The notes under the pieces are model-generated. The model was not told the origin of the DNA. It saw only the letters and a program-made list of their open reading frames with translations, and did no database searches. Position numbers and translations under genes: made by a program. Shown one piece after another: positions 33,880-43,136 of a DNA stretch of 64,000 nucleotides. The stretch's first letter is position 1. The number at the start of each line of letters is the position of its first letter. The stretch comes from JACVRW01 sp963734365 (GTDB lineage: Bacteria > Actinomycetota > Thermoleophilia > Solirubrobacterales > Thermoleophilaceae): positions 992,001-1,056,000 of the forward strand of contig CAVTGV010000004.1 of assembly GCA_963734365.1 (NCBI GenBank), in the 5' to 3' direction.

Positions 33880-34515
33880 TCAGCGCCTGGCCACGCCGAG
33901 AATCCGCGGGGCCACGGGAAACACGCGAGCACCGGCCGGGAAATGGAAGCCGCGACAGCGATCGAGCTGGAAGCCGGCCTCCTCGATGGCCCCGAGGGTG
34001 TCCCGGTTGGGATGACAGCCGCCCATGAGCCGCGGCCACACCCGATCCACCGCGTCCTGCCAGCGCGCCCGGGCGGGCCGGCGCCCGCGAACGTGTTCGT
34101 AGAAGCGCAGCTCACCGCCGGGGCGCAGCACGCGCCGCATGTCCGCCAGAGCGGCGTGCTCGTCGGGGACCGAGCACAAGACGCCGGTGACCACGGCGGC
34201 GTCGAAGGAGGCGTCCTCGAAGGACAGCTCGCCGGCCAACCCGTCGACCACCCGCACCGGGCAGGCCGCGTGGCGGGCCGCCTCCGCCGCCCGGCCGCGC
34301 AGGTAGGGCTCCGGCTCCACGGCCACGAGCTCCTCGACGGACGCCGGATAGTGCGCGAAGTTCACGCCCGTCCCGGCGCCCACCTCGAGCACCCGCCCGC
34401 TCAGTCCGGCGAGCAGCTCGCCCCGCAGCTCTGCCTGGCCGCGCTTCTCGTCACGCCCGGCGTTCCATTCGAGCAGCCGCGCGAACAGCGGGTGGCGGAC
34501 CGGCGCAGAGGCCAC
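33880..34515 (-). CDS. Class I SAM-dependent methyltransferase
   Basis: 211 residues. SAM motif I 'RVLEVGAGTGVNFAHYP' near 41, acidic ribose-binding 'VAVEPEPYLR' near 65, 'FDAAVVTGVLCSVPD' near 102, and 'LRPGGELRFYEHVRG' near 130. The pattern resembles METTL7-like or UbiE-like small-molecule methyltransferases. Substrate unknown. It ends 15 bases before yebC starts and begins 3 bases after the aminopeptidase stops. Confidence 0.85.
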   Translation of the reverse strand: MASAPVRHPLFARLLEWNAGRDEKRGQAELRGELLAGLSGRVLEVGAGTGVNFAHYPASVEELVAVEPEPYLRGRAAEAARHAACPVRVVDGLAGELSFEDASFDAAVVTGVLCSVPDEHAALADMRRVLRPGGELRFYEHVRGRRPARARWQDAVDRVWPRLMGGCHPNRDTLGAIEEAGFQLDRCRGFHFPAGARVFPVAPRILGVARR

Positions 34516-34518
34516 CGG

Positions 34519-35622
34519 TCAGACCAGGAACTTGCCGTCGCGCTGCAGCTCGATCCCGTCGACGGTGATCGAGCCGCCGCGGCGCAGGTCGCAGACCATG
34601 TCCCAGTGGACCGCGGAGTCGTTCACGCCTCCGCTCTCGGGATAGGACATCCCGATCGCCATGTGCACGGTGCCGCCGATCTTCTCGTCGAGCAGGATCT
34701 CCTTGGTGCCGGTGGCGATGCCGAAGTTGGTGCCGATCCCGAGCTCGCCGAGCCGGCGCGCGCCGTCGTCGGTGTCGAGCATCTCGAGCAGGAAGTCCTC
34801 ACCCTGCTCGGCCGATGCGTCCACGACCTTGCCGTCCTCGAAGCGGAAGCGGACTCCGGACACGGTCCTGCCCCCGTAGCTCGCTGGGAAGGAGAAGGAC
34901 ACCTCGCCGTTCACGGAGTCCTCCACGGGCCCGGTGAAGAACTCGCCGTCAGGCATGTTGAACTCGCCGACGCAGGGGATCCACCTGCGCTCGGCCACGC
35001 CCAGCGTGATGTCGGTGCCCTCGGCCTGGATGCGGACCTCCTCCTTGCCCTGGATCCACTCGGTGAGGTGCTTGACCTGGTCGGACTGGCGCTGCCACGC
35101 GGTCACCGGGTCGCCGTCCGTGGCCAGGCAGGCGGAGTAGAAGAAGTCCTCGTAGTCGGCCAGCGACATGCCCGCTTCGCTCGCGTAGCCGTGGGTCGGG
35201 AACAGCGTTAGCGACCAGCGGTGCTCCCCCGCCGCCGAGCGCCGCATCGAGGTCTCCATCAGGGGCTTGCGCGCCTTCTGGCTGCGCGCCTGCTTGGCCG
35301 GATCGGCGCGCGAGAGCTCGCGCGGGTTCACGTCGGCCATGATCCCTATGCGAACGTCGGCGTGCTCGGCAGCCCACTCGCTGGTGGGCGCCACCCAGTC
35401 GAGCTGGTCGTCCGAGGCCAGCTCGTAGAACGCGGCCTGGGCGCCGTCCGTGGTGAGCGCCATCACCGGCAGCCCCCCGGCCCTCAGCACCTCTTCGTAC
35501 ACGGCCTGCACCAGCACCTCGGCAGCCGTGCTGGACTGGATCACGCACACGTCGCCCTTCTGGACGCGCGTGGAGTAGCGGACGAGGATCTGGGCGAGCG
35601 CTTCGGCGCGCTGGTCCCTCAT
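34519..35622 (-). CDS. Aminopeptidase, M29 (thermophilic aminopeptidase) family
   Basis: 367 residues with family blocks: 'CVGEFNMPDGEFFTGPVEDS' region near 233, 'LGELGIGTNFGIATGTKEIL' near 294, 'IGGTVHMAIGMSYPESGG' near 317, and 'HWDMVCDLR' near 342, together supplying the two-metal site (Glu, His, Asp). It should remove N-terminal residues from peptides in the cytoplasm. Its start overlaps the pdxT stop by 4 bases (ATGA). Confidence 0.92.
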   Translation of the reverse strand: MRDQRAEALAQILVRYSTRVQKGDVCVIQSSTAAEVLVQAVYEEVLRAGGLPVMALTTDGAQAAFYELASDDQLDWVAPTSEWAAEHADVRIGIMADVNPRELSRADPAKQARSQKARKPLMETSMRRSAAGEHRWSLTLFPTHGYASEAGMSLADYEDFFYSACLATDGDPVTAWQRQSDQVKHLTEWIQGKEEVRIQAEGTDITLGVAERRWIPCVGEFNMPDGEFFTGPVEDSVNGEVSFSFPASYGGRTVSGVRFRFEDGKVVDASAEQGEDFLLEMLDTDDGARRLGELGIGTNFGIATGTKEILLDEKIGGTVHMAIGMSYPESGGVNDSAVHWDMVCDLRRGGSITVDGIELQRDGKFLV

Positions 35623-36176
35623 GAGAGAACTCCTGCTTGTTCGAGCAGCCAGCGATGCAGGCTGCGGTCGTCGGTCAACTCGGGATGGAAGGCCACCGCG
35701 AGCACGTTGTCCTGGCGCACGGCGACGGGGTGGCCGTCCACCTCGGCGAGCACCTCCACGCCCGGCCCGTGGTCCTCTACCCAGGGCGCGCGGATGAACA
35801 CCGCGCGGACGGGTCCGAGGCCGTCGAGCTCGAGGCCGGCCTCGAAGCTGTGGAGCTGGCGGCCGAACGCGTTGCGGCGGGCGGTCAGGTCGAGCATGCC
35901 CAGGTGCTCGCGGTCGAGCATGATCAGGCCGGCACAGGTGGCGAGCACGGGCCGGCCGCTGCGCACCAGCTCACGCAGGGGCTCGGCCAGCCCCTCGCGC
36001 TCGATCCCGAGCGTCATCGTGGTGGACTCGCCGCCCGGCAGCACCAGGCCGTCGAGCCCCTCGAGATCCTCCGGGGTCCGGACCTCGCGGGCAGCTGCGC
36101 CGCCTTCCTCGAGGGCGCGGACATGGGCCTCGAAGTCGCCCTGCAGCGCAAGCACGCCGATGGTCGGTGCGCTCAC
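35619..36176 (-). CDS. pdxT: Pyridoxal 5'-phosphate synthase glutaminase subunit PdxT
   Basis: 185 residues. 'IGVLALQGDFEAHV' start, 'LVLPGGESTTM' near 44, nucleophile Cys in 'LATCAGLIML' near 80, and 'AVAFHPELTDD' near 161 completing the Cys-His-Glu triad. It hydrolyses glutamine and passes ammonia to PdxS. Overlaps pdxS by 4 bases. Confidence 0.96.
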   Translation of the reverse strand: MSAPTIGVLALQGDFEAHVRALEEGGAAAREVRTPEDLEGLDGLVLPGGESTTMTLGIEREGLAEPLRELVRSGRPVLATCAGLIMLDREHLGMLDLTARRNAFGRQLHSFEAGLELDGLGPVRAVFIRAPWVEDHGPGVEVLAEVDGHPVAVRQDNVLAVAFHPELTDDRSLHRWLLEQAGVLS

Positions 36177-37099
36177 CAGCCGCGGTCTTGCAGCAGGCCG
36201 CCGTTGTCCTGCAGCGTGCCGATCTCGAGACCGGGCATCGCCTCGCCCAGCTCGCGGGAGGCGGCGAGCACCCGCTCGGGATCCTGATAGTGCGTGGTGG
36301 CCTCGACGATCGCGCGACCGCGGCGCTCGGGGTCGGACGACTTGAAGATCCCCGAGCCCACGAAGTTGCCCTCGGCACCGAGCTGCATCATCAGGGCGGC
36401 GTCGGCCGGCGTGGCGATGCCGCCCGCGCAGAACAGCACGACAGGCAGGCGGCCCTTCTCGGCCACGTCGCGCACCAGGTCGAGAGGCGCGCCGAGCTCC
36501 TTGGCCGCGCTGGGCAGCTCCATCGGGTCGAGCGCGCCAAGCCGGCGCAGCTCGCCGGTGATCATGCGGATGTGGCGCACGGCCTCGACCACGTTGCCGG
36601 TGCCCGCCTCACCCTTCGAGCGGATCATGGCCGCGCCCTCGGCGATGCGCCGCAGCGCCTCGCCCAGGTTGGTGGCGCCGCACACGAAGGGGATCTTGAA
36701 CGACCACTTGTCGATGTGGTGGGCCTCGTCCGCGGGGGTGAGCACCTCGGACTCGTCGATGTAGTCGACCTCGAGCGCCTCGAGCACCTGGGCCTCCACG
36801 AAGTGCCCGATGCGCGCCTTGGCCATCACCGGGATCGAGACGGCCTGCTGGATCTCCTCGATCATTCCGGGGTTGGACATGCGAGCCACGCCGCCGTCGG
36901 CGCGGATGTCCGCGGGCACCCGCTCGAGCGCCATCACCGCGGCCGCGCCCGCCTCCTCGGCGATGCGTGCGTGCTCGGCGGTGACCACGTCCATGATCAC
37001 CCCGCCCTTGAGCATCTCGGCGAGGCCTGCCTTGACTCTGAACGTCCCGGTCTCCATTTGCACAGTGAGGATAGCCCGCGGATGGGACCGGGCCCCCAT
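36173..37099 (-). CDS. pdxS: Pyridoxal 5'-phosphate synthase lyase subunit PdxS
   Basis: 308 residues if the first ATG (37099) is used; the family normally starts close to 'TGTFRVKAGLAEML', so the ATG about 14 codons later is equally likely. 'AAVMALERVPADIR', 'PVMAKARIGHFVEAQVLEAL' with the key Lys, and 'PVVLFCAGGIATPADAALMM' are the conserved TIM-barrel segments. Makes PLP from ribose 5-phosphate, glyceraldehyde 3-phosphate and ammonia from PdxT. First gene of the pdxS-pdxT-aminopeptidase run. Confidence 0.96.
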   Translation of the reverse strand: MGARSHPRAILTVQMETGTFRVKAGLAEMLKGGVIMDVVTAEHARIAEEAGAAAVMALERVPADIRADGGVARMSNPGMIEEIQQAVSIPVMAKARIGHFVEAQVLEALEVDYIDESEVLTPADEAHHIDKWSFKIPFVCGATNLGEALRRIAEGAAMIRSKGEAGTGNVVEAVRHIRMITGELRRLGALDPMELPSAAKELGAPLDLVRDVAEKGRLPVVLFCAGGIATPADAALMMQLGAEGNFVGSGIFKSSDPERRGRAIVEATTHYQDPERVLAASRELGEAMPGLEIGTLQDNGGLLQDRGW

Positions 37100-37167
37100 C
37101 GGAGCTGACTTTGGGACTCTGCGGCGCAGCAGCGCGCGCCGCTATGTACGGATGGGCTTCTGCTCGC

Positions 37168-38592
37168 TCACCAGCTCGCCGGCTTGCCCTCCTCGCGCAG
37201 CCAGACGTCGAAGAAGCCGTCGAGCTGCTGCCCGCTCTCGCGCTCGGCCAGCGCGATGAAGTCGGCCGTGGTCACGTTCCCGTCCCGGTTCTGCGCGTAC
37301 CAGTCGCGCAGCAGCCGGAAGAAGACGTCGTCGCCGATCTTGCCGCGCAGCGCGTGCAGGGTCATGGCGCCTCGGTCGTAGACCGGTGTGCCGAACAGCT
37401 GCGCCGGGCCTTCGAGAGCGTTCGGCGCCGGGAACCAGAGGTCTCTGTTGTCCGCCGGCGTGGCGTAGGTCTCGTCGAAGATCTCCTGCGCTGTGCCTTC
37501 GCCCTCGTGCTCGGACCAGAGCCACTCGGTGTAGGTGGCGAAGCCCTCGTTCAGCCAGATGTCGGGCCACTGCTCGAGTGAGATCGAGTCGCCGAACCAC
37601 TGGTGAGAGAGCTCGTGCACGATGGTGCTCACGCCCGGCAGCGTCGCGTAGTTGGGCTTGGTCTGCGACTCGAGCGCGTAGCCCACGTCGGGGGCCCAGT
37701 CGACGATCGCGCCGGCCGCCCGGAACGGGTACTCGCCGTACACGCTCTCGAGCCAGTCGATGATCTCCGGCTCGCGGGCCAGGCGCTCCCAGGCCAGATC
37801 GGGCTCGGGTGCCGGGCTGGAGCGACGCTTGGTGTTGGGGTCCACCGCGTTGTAGAGCGGGATGTCGCCGGAGGCCACGCCGTCGAAGTCGGTCTGGAAG
37901 GTGCCGTTGGTGGCGGTGGCGAGGTAGGTGGCCATCGAGTCGTGCTCGCGCCAGATCCAGGTGCTCTTGCCGCCGTGGTCGAACTTCGCTGCCAGCCGGC
38001 CGTTGGCCATCACGGTCCGTCCCTCGGGGACGGTGATCGCGAAGTCGAAGGTGGCCTTGTCCTTGGGCGTGTCGTTGGCCGGGTACCAGCCCGGCGAGCC
38101 CTGCGGCTCGTTGACCACGAACGCCCCGTCGTCGGTGGGCACCCAGCCCTCCTGCGAACCATCCGGGTCGATGATCGCCTCCACCGTGCCCTCGTAGCGC
38201 ACCGTCACGACGAACGGGCGGCCCTTCCTGAGCTTGGGGCGCGGCTGGATCACAAGCTCGTGGTCGCCCTCGCGCGTGTAGGAGGCGCGCCGCCCGTTGA
38301 CGGTCACGCGCGATACCGCGAGGAAGGGCCGCAGGTCGAGGTTGAAGCTCTTCAGGTTCTCCGTGGCCCGCGCGAAGATGGCGGCGCGGCCCGACAGCAC
38401 GTCGTCGGCCGGGTCGTAGCTGATGGCCAGCCCGTAGTGGCGCACGTCGTAGCCGCCGTTTCCGGCGTTCGGGAAGAAGGGGTCACCCGCCCCTGGAGCA
38501 CCGGCCACCCAGCGCGTGGCCGACGCCGGTGCGGCGGCTGCGACGAGAACGACGAGGGCGAGAGCTGAGAGCGCCAGGATCCTGCGGATCAC
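37168..38592 (-). CDS. Secreted M1-family metallopeptidase
   Basis: 474 residues with a signal peptide ('ALSALALVVLVAAAAPASA', cleavage near 26). The zinc site 'VHELSHQWFGDSI' (HExxH) near 328 and 'NEGFATYTEWLW' near 349 (third ligand Glu) are complete. Only the N-terminal beta-domain and thermolysin-like domain are present, and the large C-terminal helical domain of full-length aminopeptidase N is absent, as in short M1 enzymes. It should cleave peptides outside the cell. Confidence 0.92.
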   Translation of the reverse strand: MIRRILALSALALVVLVAAAAPASATRWVAGAPGAGDPFFPNAGNGGYDVRHYGLAISYDPADDVLSGRAAIFARATENLKSFNLDLRPFLAVSRVTVNGRRASYTREGDHELVIQPRPKLRKGRPFVVTVRYEGTVEAIIDPDGSQEGWVPTDDGAFVVNEPQGSPGWYPANDTPKDKATFDFAITVPEGRTVMANGRLAAKFDHGGKSTWIWREHDSMATYLATATNGTFQTDFDGVASGDIPLYNAVDPNTKRRSSPAPEPDLAWERLAREPEIIDWLESVYGEYPFRAAGAIVDWAPDVGYALESQTKPNYATLPGVSTIVHELSHQWFGDSISLEQWPDIWLNEGFATYTEWLWSEHEGEGTAQEIFDETYATPADNRDLWFPAPNALEGPAQLFGTPVYDRGAMTLHALRGKIGDDVFFRLLRDWYAQNRDGNVTTADFIALAERESGQQLDGFFDVWLREEGKPASW

Positions 38593-38641
38593 GGGTTCCT
38601 CCTGCGGTGTGAAGGCGGCCGAGCCGAGGCAGCCTACTCCC

Positions 38642-40640
38642 CTAGGGGCCGGTCCAGCCGGCCGCGTAGCAGGGCTTGGTCCCGCACGTGTTCTGGAACT
38701 TGCCGTCGATGGCGAGGAAATCGACGAACTGCGCCACGGCCGCCGGGGCGAACCCGGTGAGCCCGTGAGGATCCACCCCCTGGGTCTGGATCGTGTTGGT
38801 CAGCGGCGCGGGCGGGGTCCCCAGGCACGCCGGAGCACCCGCGGCGCCACAGCCGGGCGGCCGCAGGGGCCCGGTGTCGAAGACCACCAGCGCGTTACCC
38901 CTCCACGGGTAGCGCGGAATCGGCTTGATGCCGTAGAACGGCGTCTTGTCCAGGCTGCGGCCCGGATCGAGAGCGGGCGTGCGCAGCCGGGCCCGGAGCA
39001 GACGCGCCTCGGTCTCGGTGGCCAGGTTGGCCACCTGGTGATCGCCGAACGCCTCGTGGAGCAGGACGGTGTGCCTCGGCGTGTTGGGCAGCGGGTCGCG
39101 GGTCATGTGCCACGCGTAGCCGTTGGCCTCGCCGCGGTCCCACAGCAGCTGGATCATCGAGTTGATGATGGCCTGATCGACCGGGTCGGGATAGGTCGGG
39201 AAGAGGACGTCGGCGAACGTGCTGAACTGGGTGCTGCGGGTGAGCAGCAGGCTGAAGCGGAAGCCCGGAACGATCAGCGCCGAGCGCTGGGAGTCCGGAG
39301 CCACGGCCGTGTAGGCGCCGCCCAGGATCCCGCCGAGGCTGGCCCCCGAGTAGAACAGCCGGCGCGTGTCGATCTTCCCGGCGAAGGCGGGGTGCGACGA
39401 GAGGCCCTGCGGGTGCAGCATCGCCCGCCCGAGGAACATGAAGTTGAGCAGCCCCTGCTGCAGGCGATCGGCCATCGTCGGGAAGCGCGACAGGTCCTTC
39501 GATATCGCGATCGCGTTGGGCACGTCCTCGGCGGACATGCCCGAGAAGTCGGTGCCGCAGATCACCGCGTTGGCGATCGTGGCGAGCGCAGACACCCCGT
39601 CCACCGCCGAGGCCGAGCCGAACAGCCCGTGGCCGAAGATCAGCGGGCGCGCGGGACTCGAGGCCGAGGCCGTGCTGGGCACCACGCAGACGAAGCGCGC
39701 CTGCTGCACGTTGCCCGGCGTGCGGACCGGGAGGCCCCTGCGGTTGAGCTTGAAGCGCGACCCGGGCGGGCAGCCGGGCTGATCCAGGAAGCAGGGCACC
39801 GCAACGCGGCCGCTCACGCGCTGGCCGCCGCTGATGGGGCGGACCTCGTCGACGCTGAACTTCGGGGCCGAGCCGGCCACCTTGAGATCGGCGAGATTGC
39901 GGTCGCCCAGCGCGCCGAAGGCGCGATCGCGCATCGAGAGCAGCCGCTTGGTCAGGCCCTTGCGGCTCGCGATCGTGAAGTCCCAGGCGAGGTAGAGGTC
40001 GCCGCGGCGGATGCCCGCGCGGCGCAACTTGGCGAAGATCGCCTCGAAGTGCCCGCGGCGGCGCGCGGCGGCCCGGTTGGGCGCCCGCAGCCGGTCGCGG
40101 TAGACCCGGAAGGCCCGGTGTCGCCCGGATCACCGAGCCGTCGGCGCGCTTGAGGTTGCGCAGGGCCACGATGTAGCGCCGGCCCTCCTTCCAGCCCACG
40201 CCCGGATGAATGTTGAGGGTGCGCTTGGCCGGGTCCGCGGCCCGCACGTTCAGCTCCGCCCACACCAACTGACGCTTGAGCGTCTTGGCGTCGATCACCA
40301 CCACCGGCTGGCGGCGAGCGAAGGCCTGCCCCATGTCGGTGTTGGGCACGACCCTGCTGCGCGCCAGGTCGAGGCCCGGCACCAGGGTCACGATGATCTG
40401 GCCGGGGCTGAAGCCATCCGAGCGGTTGTAGTCGCTCGCCTCGACCGGCTTGCCGTCCTTCGAGCGCGGCGTCATCGAGTTGTCGAGCGCCAGGTGGCCG
40501 TGCTTCACGAAGTGGTCGTTGGGCCACGGCAGCAGGCAGGCGCCCGGATCGATGGGGTCGCATCCCCTGGGCGCCGCGCCGGCCGGAGCGGCGGCACCGA
40601 GAGCAGCGACGAGAACCGCGAGCAGGAGCCCTCTCCTCAT
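38642..40640 (-). CDS. Secreted alpha/beta-hydrolase-like protein, split by a +1 frameshift
   Basis: Start 40640 encodes a signal peptide ('LLLAVLVAALGAAAPAGA') and ~165 residues in one frame. The reading then continues in another frame from 'AFRVYRDRLRAPNRAA'. One extra G in a GGG run near 40114-40116 accounts for the shift; dropping it gives a single ~665-residue protein. Hydrolase signatures: 'LIFGHGLFGSASAVDG' (oxyanion-type) and 'LFYSGASLGGILGG' (GxSxGG nucleophile elbow). It probably hydrolyses esters outside the cell, substrate unknown. Real lesion or assembly indel not distinguishable here. Confidence 0.78.
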
Positions 40641-40686
40641 AGGCCGGGCCCAGCCTATAACGGGATCTCGCGCCGGCGCCAGCCCG

Positions 40687-41538
40687 CTACTTGAGGCGGA
40701 AGGCCTTGATGCGGTCCGCGTAGGCGGACTCGTCCAGCGCGTAGACGCCGTAGGCCAGCGCCTGGATCACCCCGAGCAGGGCGGCGTGCGAGCGCACGTA
40801 GGCCGGGCTGTTCGAGGAGTAGTAGAGGCGGTGGTCGGCCAGCTTGGCCACCTCGGAGAGCGTTGCGTCGGCGATCGCGATGGTGGCGGCGCGGCGGTTG
40901 CGCGCGAGCTTCATCGCGCGGACCACGAGGGGATGCGGGCGACCGGCGGAGAAGCCCACCATCACGGTTTTCTCGTCCACCCGGCCGAGCTTGGCCAGTC
41001 CCTCCTGGCTCGGCGAGGCCACCACCTCGGCCCGTAGGTCGAGCAGCATCAGCAGGTGGCGCAGGTAGCTGGCGAAGAAGGCCATCTGGTCGGTGCCGCA
41101 CAGGACGATGCGGTCGGCCCGCGAGATCAGGTCCACCGCGGCCACCACCTCGTCGCGGTCGATCTTGCGCGCGGTCTCCGCCACGTTGGCGTGGTCGGCC
41201 GCGATCGCGGTCTCGAACTCGGTCTGGTCGATCGGGAACAGCGGCGGCTGCACGAGGTCCGGTGACGATGCGCCGTTCTCGCGCGCGCGCCGGTACTCGT
41301 CGCGCGCCGCGGCCTGCAGCTCGGGGAAGCCCTCGAAGCCGAGCGCCTGTGCGAAGCGCACGACCGTGGAGCTCGATGTGTTGGCACGCCGGGCGAGCTC
41401 CTCGGCGGTGTGGAACGCGGCCTCCTCGAGGTGGTCCACGATGTACTGGCCGACGTCCTTCTGCGAACGACTGAACTCGTCGAAGCGCTGGCGGATCTCC
41501 TCCGAGAGGCTGAGAGCGGTCGTCCCGGTTCGGGTCAC
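40687..41538 (-). CDS. MurR/RpiR-family transcriptional regulator
   Basis: 283 residues. N-terminal HTH: 'SQKDVGQYIVDHLEEAAFHT' near 25, and 'ELARRANTSSSTVVRFAQAL' near 47, the RpiR recognition helix. SIS sugar-phosphate-binding domain follows ('RADRIVLCGTDQMAFFASYL' near 140, 'VMVGFSAGRPHPLVVRAMKLA' in part near 195). Such regulators respond to phosphosugars. No sugar catabolic gene is adjacent; the divergent gene is a GST. Confidence 0.9.
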   Translation of the reverse strand: MTRTGTTALSLSEEIRQRFDEFSRSQKDVGQYIVDHLEEAAFHTAEELARRANTSSSTVVRFAQALGFEGFPELQAAARDEYRRARENGASSPDLVQPPLFPIDQTEFETAIAADHANVAETARKIDRDEVVAAVDLISRADRIVLCGTDQMAFFASYLRHLLMLLDLRAEVVASPSQEGLAKLGRVDEKTVMVGFSAGRPHPLVVRAMKLARNRRAATIAIADATLSEVAKLADHRLYYSSNSPAYVRSHAALLGVIQALAYGVYALDESAYADRIKAFRLK

Positions 41539-41614
41539 GGACGGGTTTTCGTCGGCTCCGGCGCAGTTCCTTCCGCCGGGTTGCCGCGCGGCGCGCGCCG
41601 GTAGCGTTTCCGTC

Positions 41615-42250
41615 GTGATCCTCTACGAACACCCCGCCTCCGGAAACTGCCTCAAGTGCCGGCTGGCCCTGCGCCAGCTCGAGTTGCCGTTCGAGAGCGT
41701 CAACGTGGACCTCTTCACCGGCGAGACGCGCACGCCCGAGCACTTCGCGAGGAACCCCGACGGGCGCATCCCCGTGCTCGAGCTCGACTCCGGCGAGACC
41801 ATCCCCGAGTCCGGAGCGATCCTCCTCTACGTGGCCGAGGGAACCGCGCTCCTGCCCGGCGACCGCCTGGCTCGCGCCCGCGTGCACCAGTGGATGCTGT
41901 TCGAGCAGAACCGCATCGAGGGCGAGCTGGGCTACGCGCGCTTCCTGGCCCTATCGGGCCGCAGCGAGCAGATGCCCGAGGTGTTCGCCAACCGGGTGGA
42001 GCGCGGCACCGATGCGCTGGGGGCGCTCGACCGCGGCCTGGCCGCCGGCGGCGGGGCGTTCGCGGCCGGCGACGACTACACGGTGGCCGACATCGCGCTG
42101 TACGGGTACGTCGGCTGCGCCGGGGACGCCGGGGTGGATCCGCGCGGGTATGAGCACGTGGCCGCGTGGCTCGACCGCGTGGAGGGCACGCCCCGCTTCG
42201 AGAACGACCTCGAGCCGCTGCCCGCCCACGCGTCGGGGCGCCCGATCTGA
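41615..42250 (+). CDS. Glutathione S-transferase family protein
   Basis: 211 residues from the GTG at 41615; the frame is open upstream, but that part is the promoter region of the divergent regulator. N-terminal thioredoxin fold: 'ILYEHPASGNCLKCRLALRQ' near 2, with cis-Pro in 'GRIPVLELDSGETIPESGAI' near 50. The C-terminal helical domain has 'YTVADIALYGYVGCAGDAG' near 153. Actinobacteria often lack glutathione, so the thiol may differ. Function unknown. Confidence 0.85.
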   Translation: MILYEHPASGNCLKCRLALRQLELPFESVNVDLFTGETRTPEHFARNPDGRIPVLELDSGETIPESGAILLYVAEGTALLPGDRLARARVHQWMLFEQNRIEGELGYARFLALSGRSEQMPEVFANRVERGTDALGALDRGLAAGGGAFAAGDDYTVADIALYGYVGCAGDAGVDPRGYEHVAAWLDRVEGTPRFENDLEPLPAHASGRPI

Positions 42251-42260
42251 TCGATCTGCC

Positions 42261-43136
42261 TCAGGGCGACGTGCAGGTGCTTCGGCTGCGATCGAGCAGG
42301 CGGCCGCGGATGTCGCGGAACTCGAACGTGGCCTCACCCGGCTCGAGCACGATGCGCAGGGCACCGAAGCGGGAGTCGTTTCCGAAGGCCAGCCTCGGGT
42401 CACCGCGGTGGAGCTGGTAGCGCACCTGCCCTCCGGCCCCGGACACGTACTGAACGAGGCCGCCGACCGGTCGCAGGCGCTGCATGTTGTGGTCGTGGCC
42501 GCTGAGCACGGCTCGCGCCCGCCCTCTCAGGACGTTCCACAGCGGGGCGATATCGCCGCCCGCGCCGGCGTAGGCGCCGGCGGTGTAGCGGGGCCGGTGG
42601 AGGAACGCGATGCGGCAGTCACCCGCGCGCCGGCCCAGCACACGCCGAAGCCAGCCGAGCTGGCGCGAGCCCCGGCCGTGAGCGGCCTCCGAGTTCAGGC
42701 TGATCAGATCCCAGCCGGCGACCCTCGTGCTCGTGTAGGGCGGCTGGCGCTTCCCCTTCTTCGCGCGCCAGTACGGGTAGTAGCCGGAGCGCCGGTTGGC
42801 CCACTCGTGGTTTCCGGGAGTGGGATCGGTGATCTCGGCCAGCGGTCCGTAGAGCGGGTCGTAGTGATCGCGGAACTCCGCCCGCGTGCCCTCGTCGTAG
42901 ACGTCGCCGAGGTACAGGAAGCGGTCCGGCCGGGCGCGGCGGATCATGCGCGCGACCGCCCGTGCCCCGCTGGTCGGGGTGGCCGCGTCGCCAACGGCCC
43001 AGACCACCGCGCGGCCCGGTGACGGGTCCACGGGCACGATTGGGGTGCCGTCGCCGCCCGGTCGAGCGGCGGCCACCGCTGCCGTCACCGCGATCAGTGC
43101 GAGGCACGCCGTCAGGACTGTCCTGCCGGCGGTCAT
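42261..43136 (-). CDS. Secreted metallophosphoesterase
   Basis: 291 residues with a signal peptide ('VLTACLALIAVTAAVAAA'). Calcineurin-like metal motifs: 'VGDAATP' (first Asp) near 48, 'YLGDVYDEG' (GD) near 75, 'PGNHEW' (GNH) near 107, and 'LSGHDHNMQR' (GHxH) near 211. It should hydrolyse phosphoesters outside the cell. Overlaps the phosphodiester glycosidase stop-start by 4 bases. Confidence 0.9.
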   Translation of the reverse strand: MTAGRTVLTACLALIAVTAAVAAARPGGDGTPIVPVDPSPGRAVVWAVGDAATPTSGARAVARMIRRARPDRFLYLGDVYDEGTRAEFRDHYDPLYGPLAEITDPTPGNHEWANRRSGYYPYWRAKKGKRQPPYTSTRVAGWDLISLNSEAAHGRGSRQLGWLRRVLGRRAGDCRIAFLHRPRYTAGAYAGAGGDIAPLWNVLRGRARAVLSGHDHNMQRLRPVGGLVQYVSGAGGQVRYQLHRGDPRLAFGNDSRFGALRIVLEPGEATFEFRDIRGRLLDRSRSTCTSP

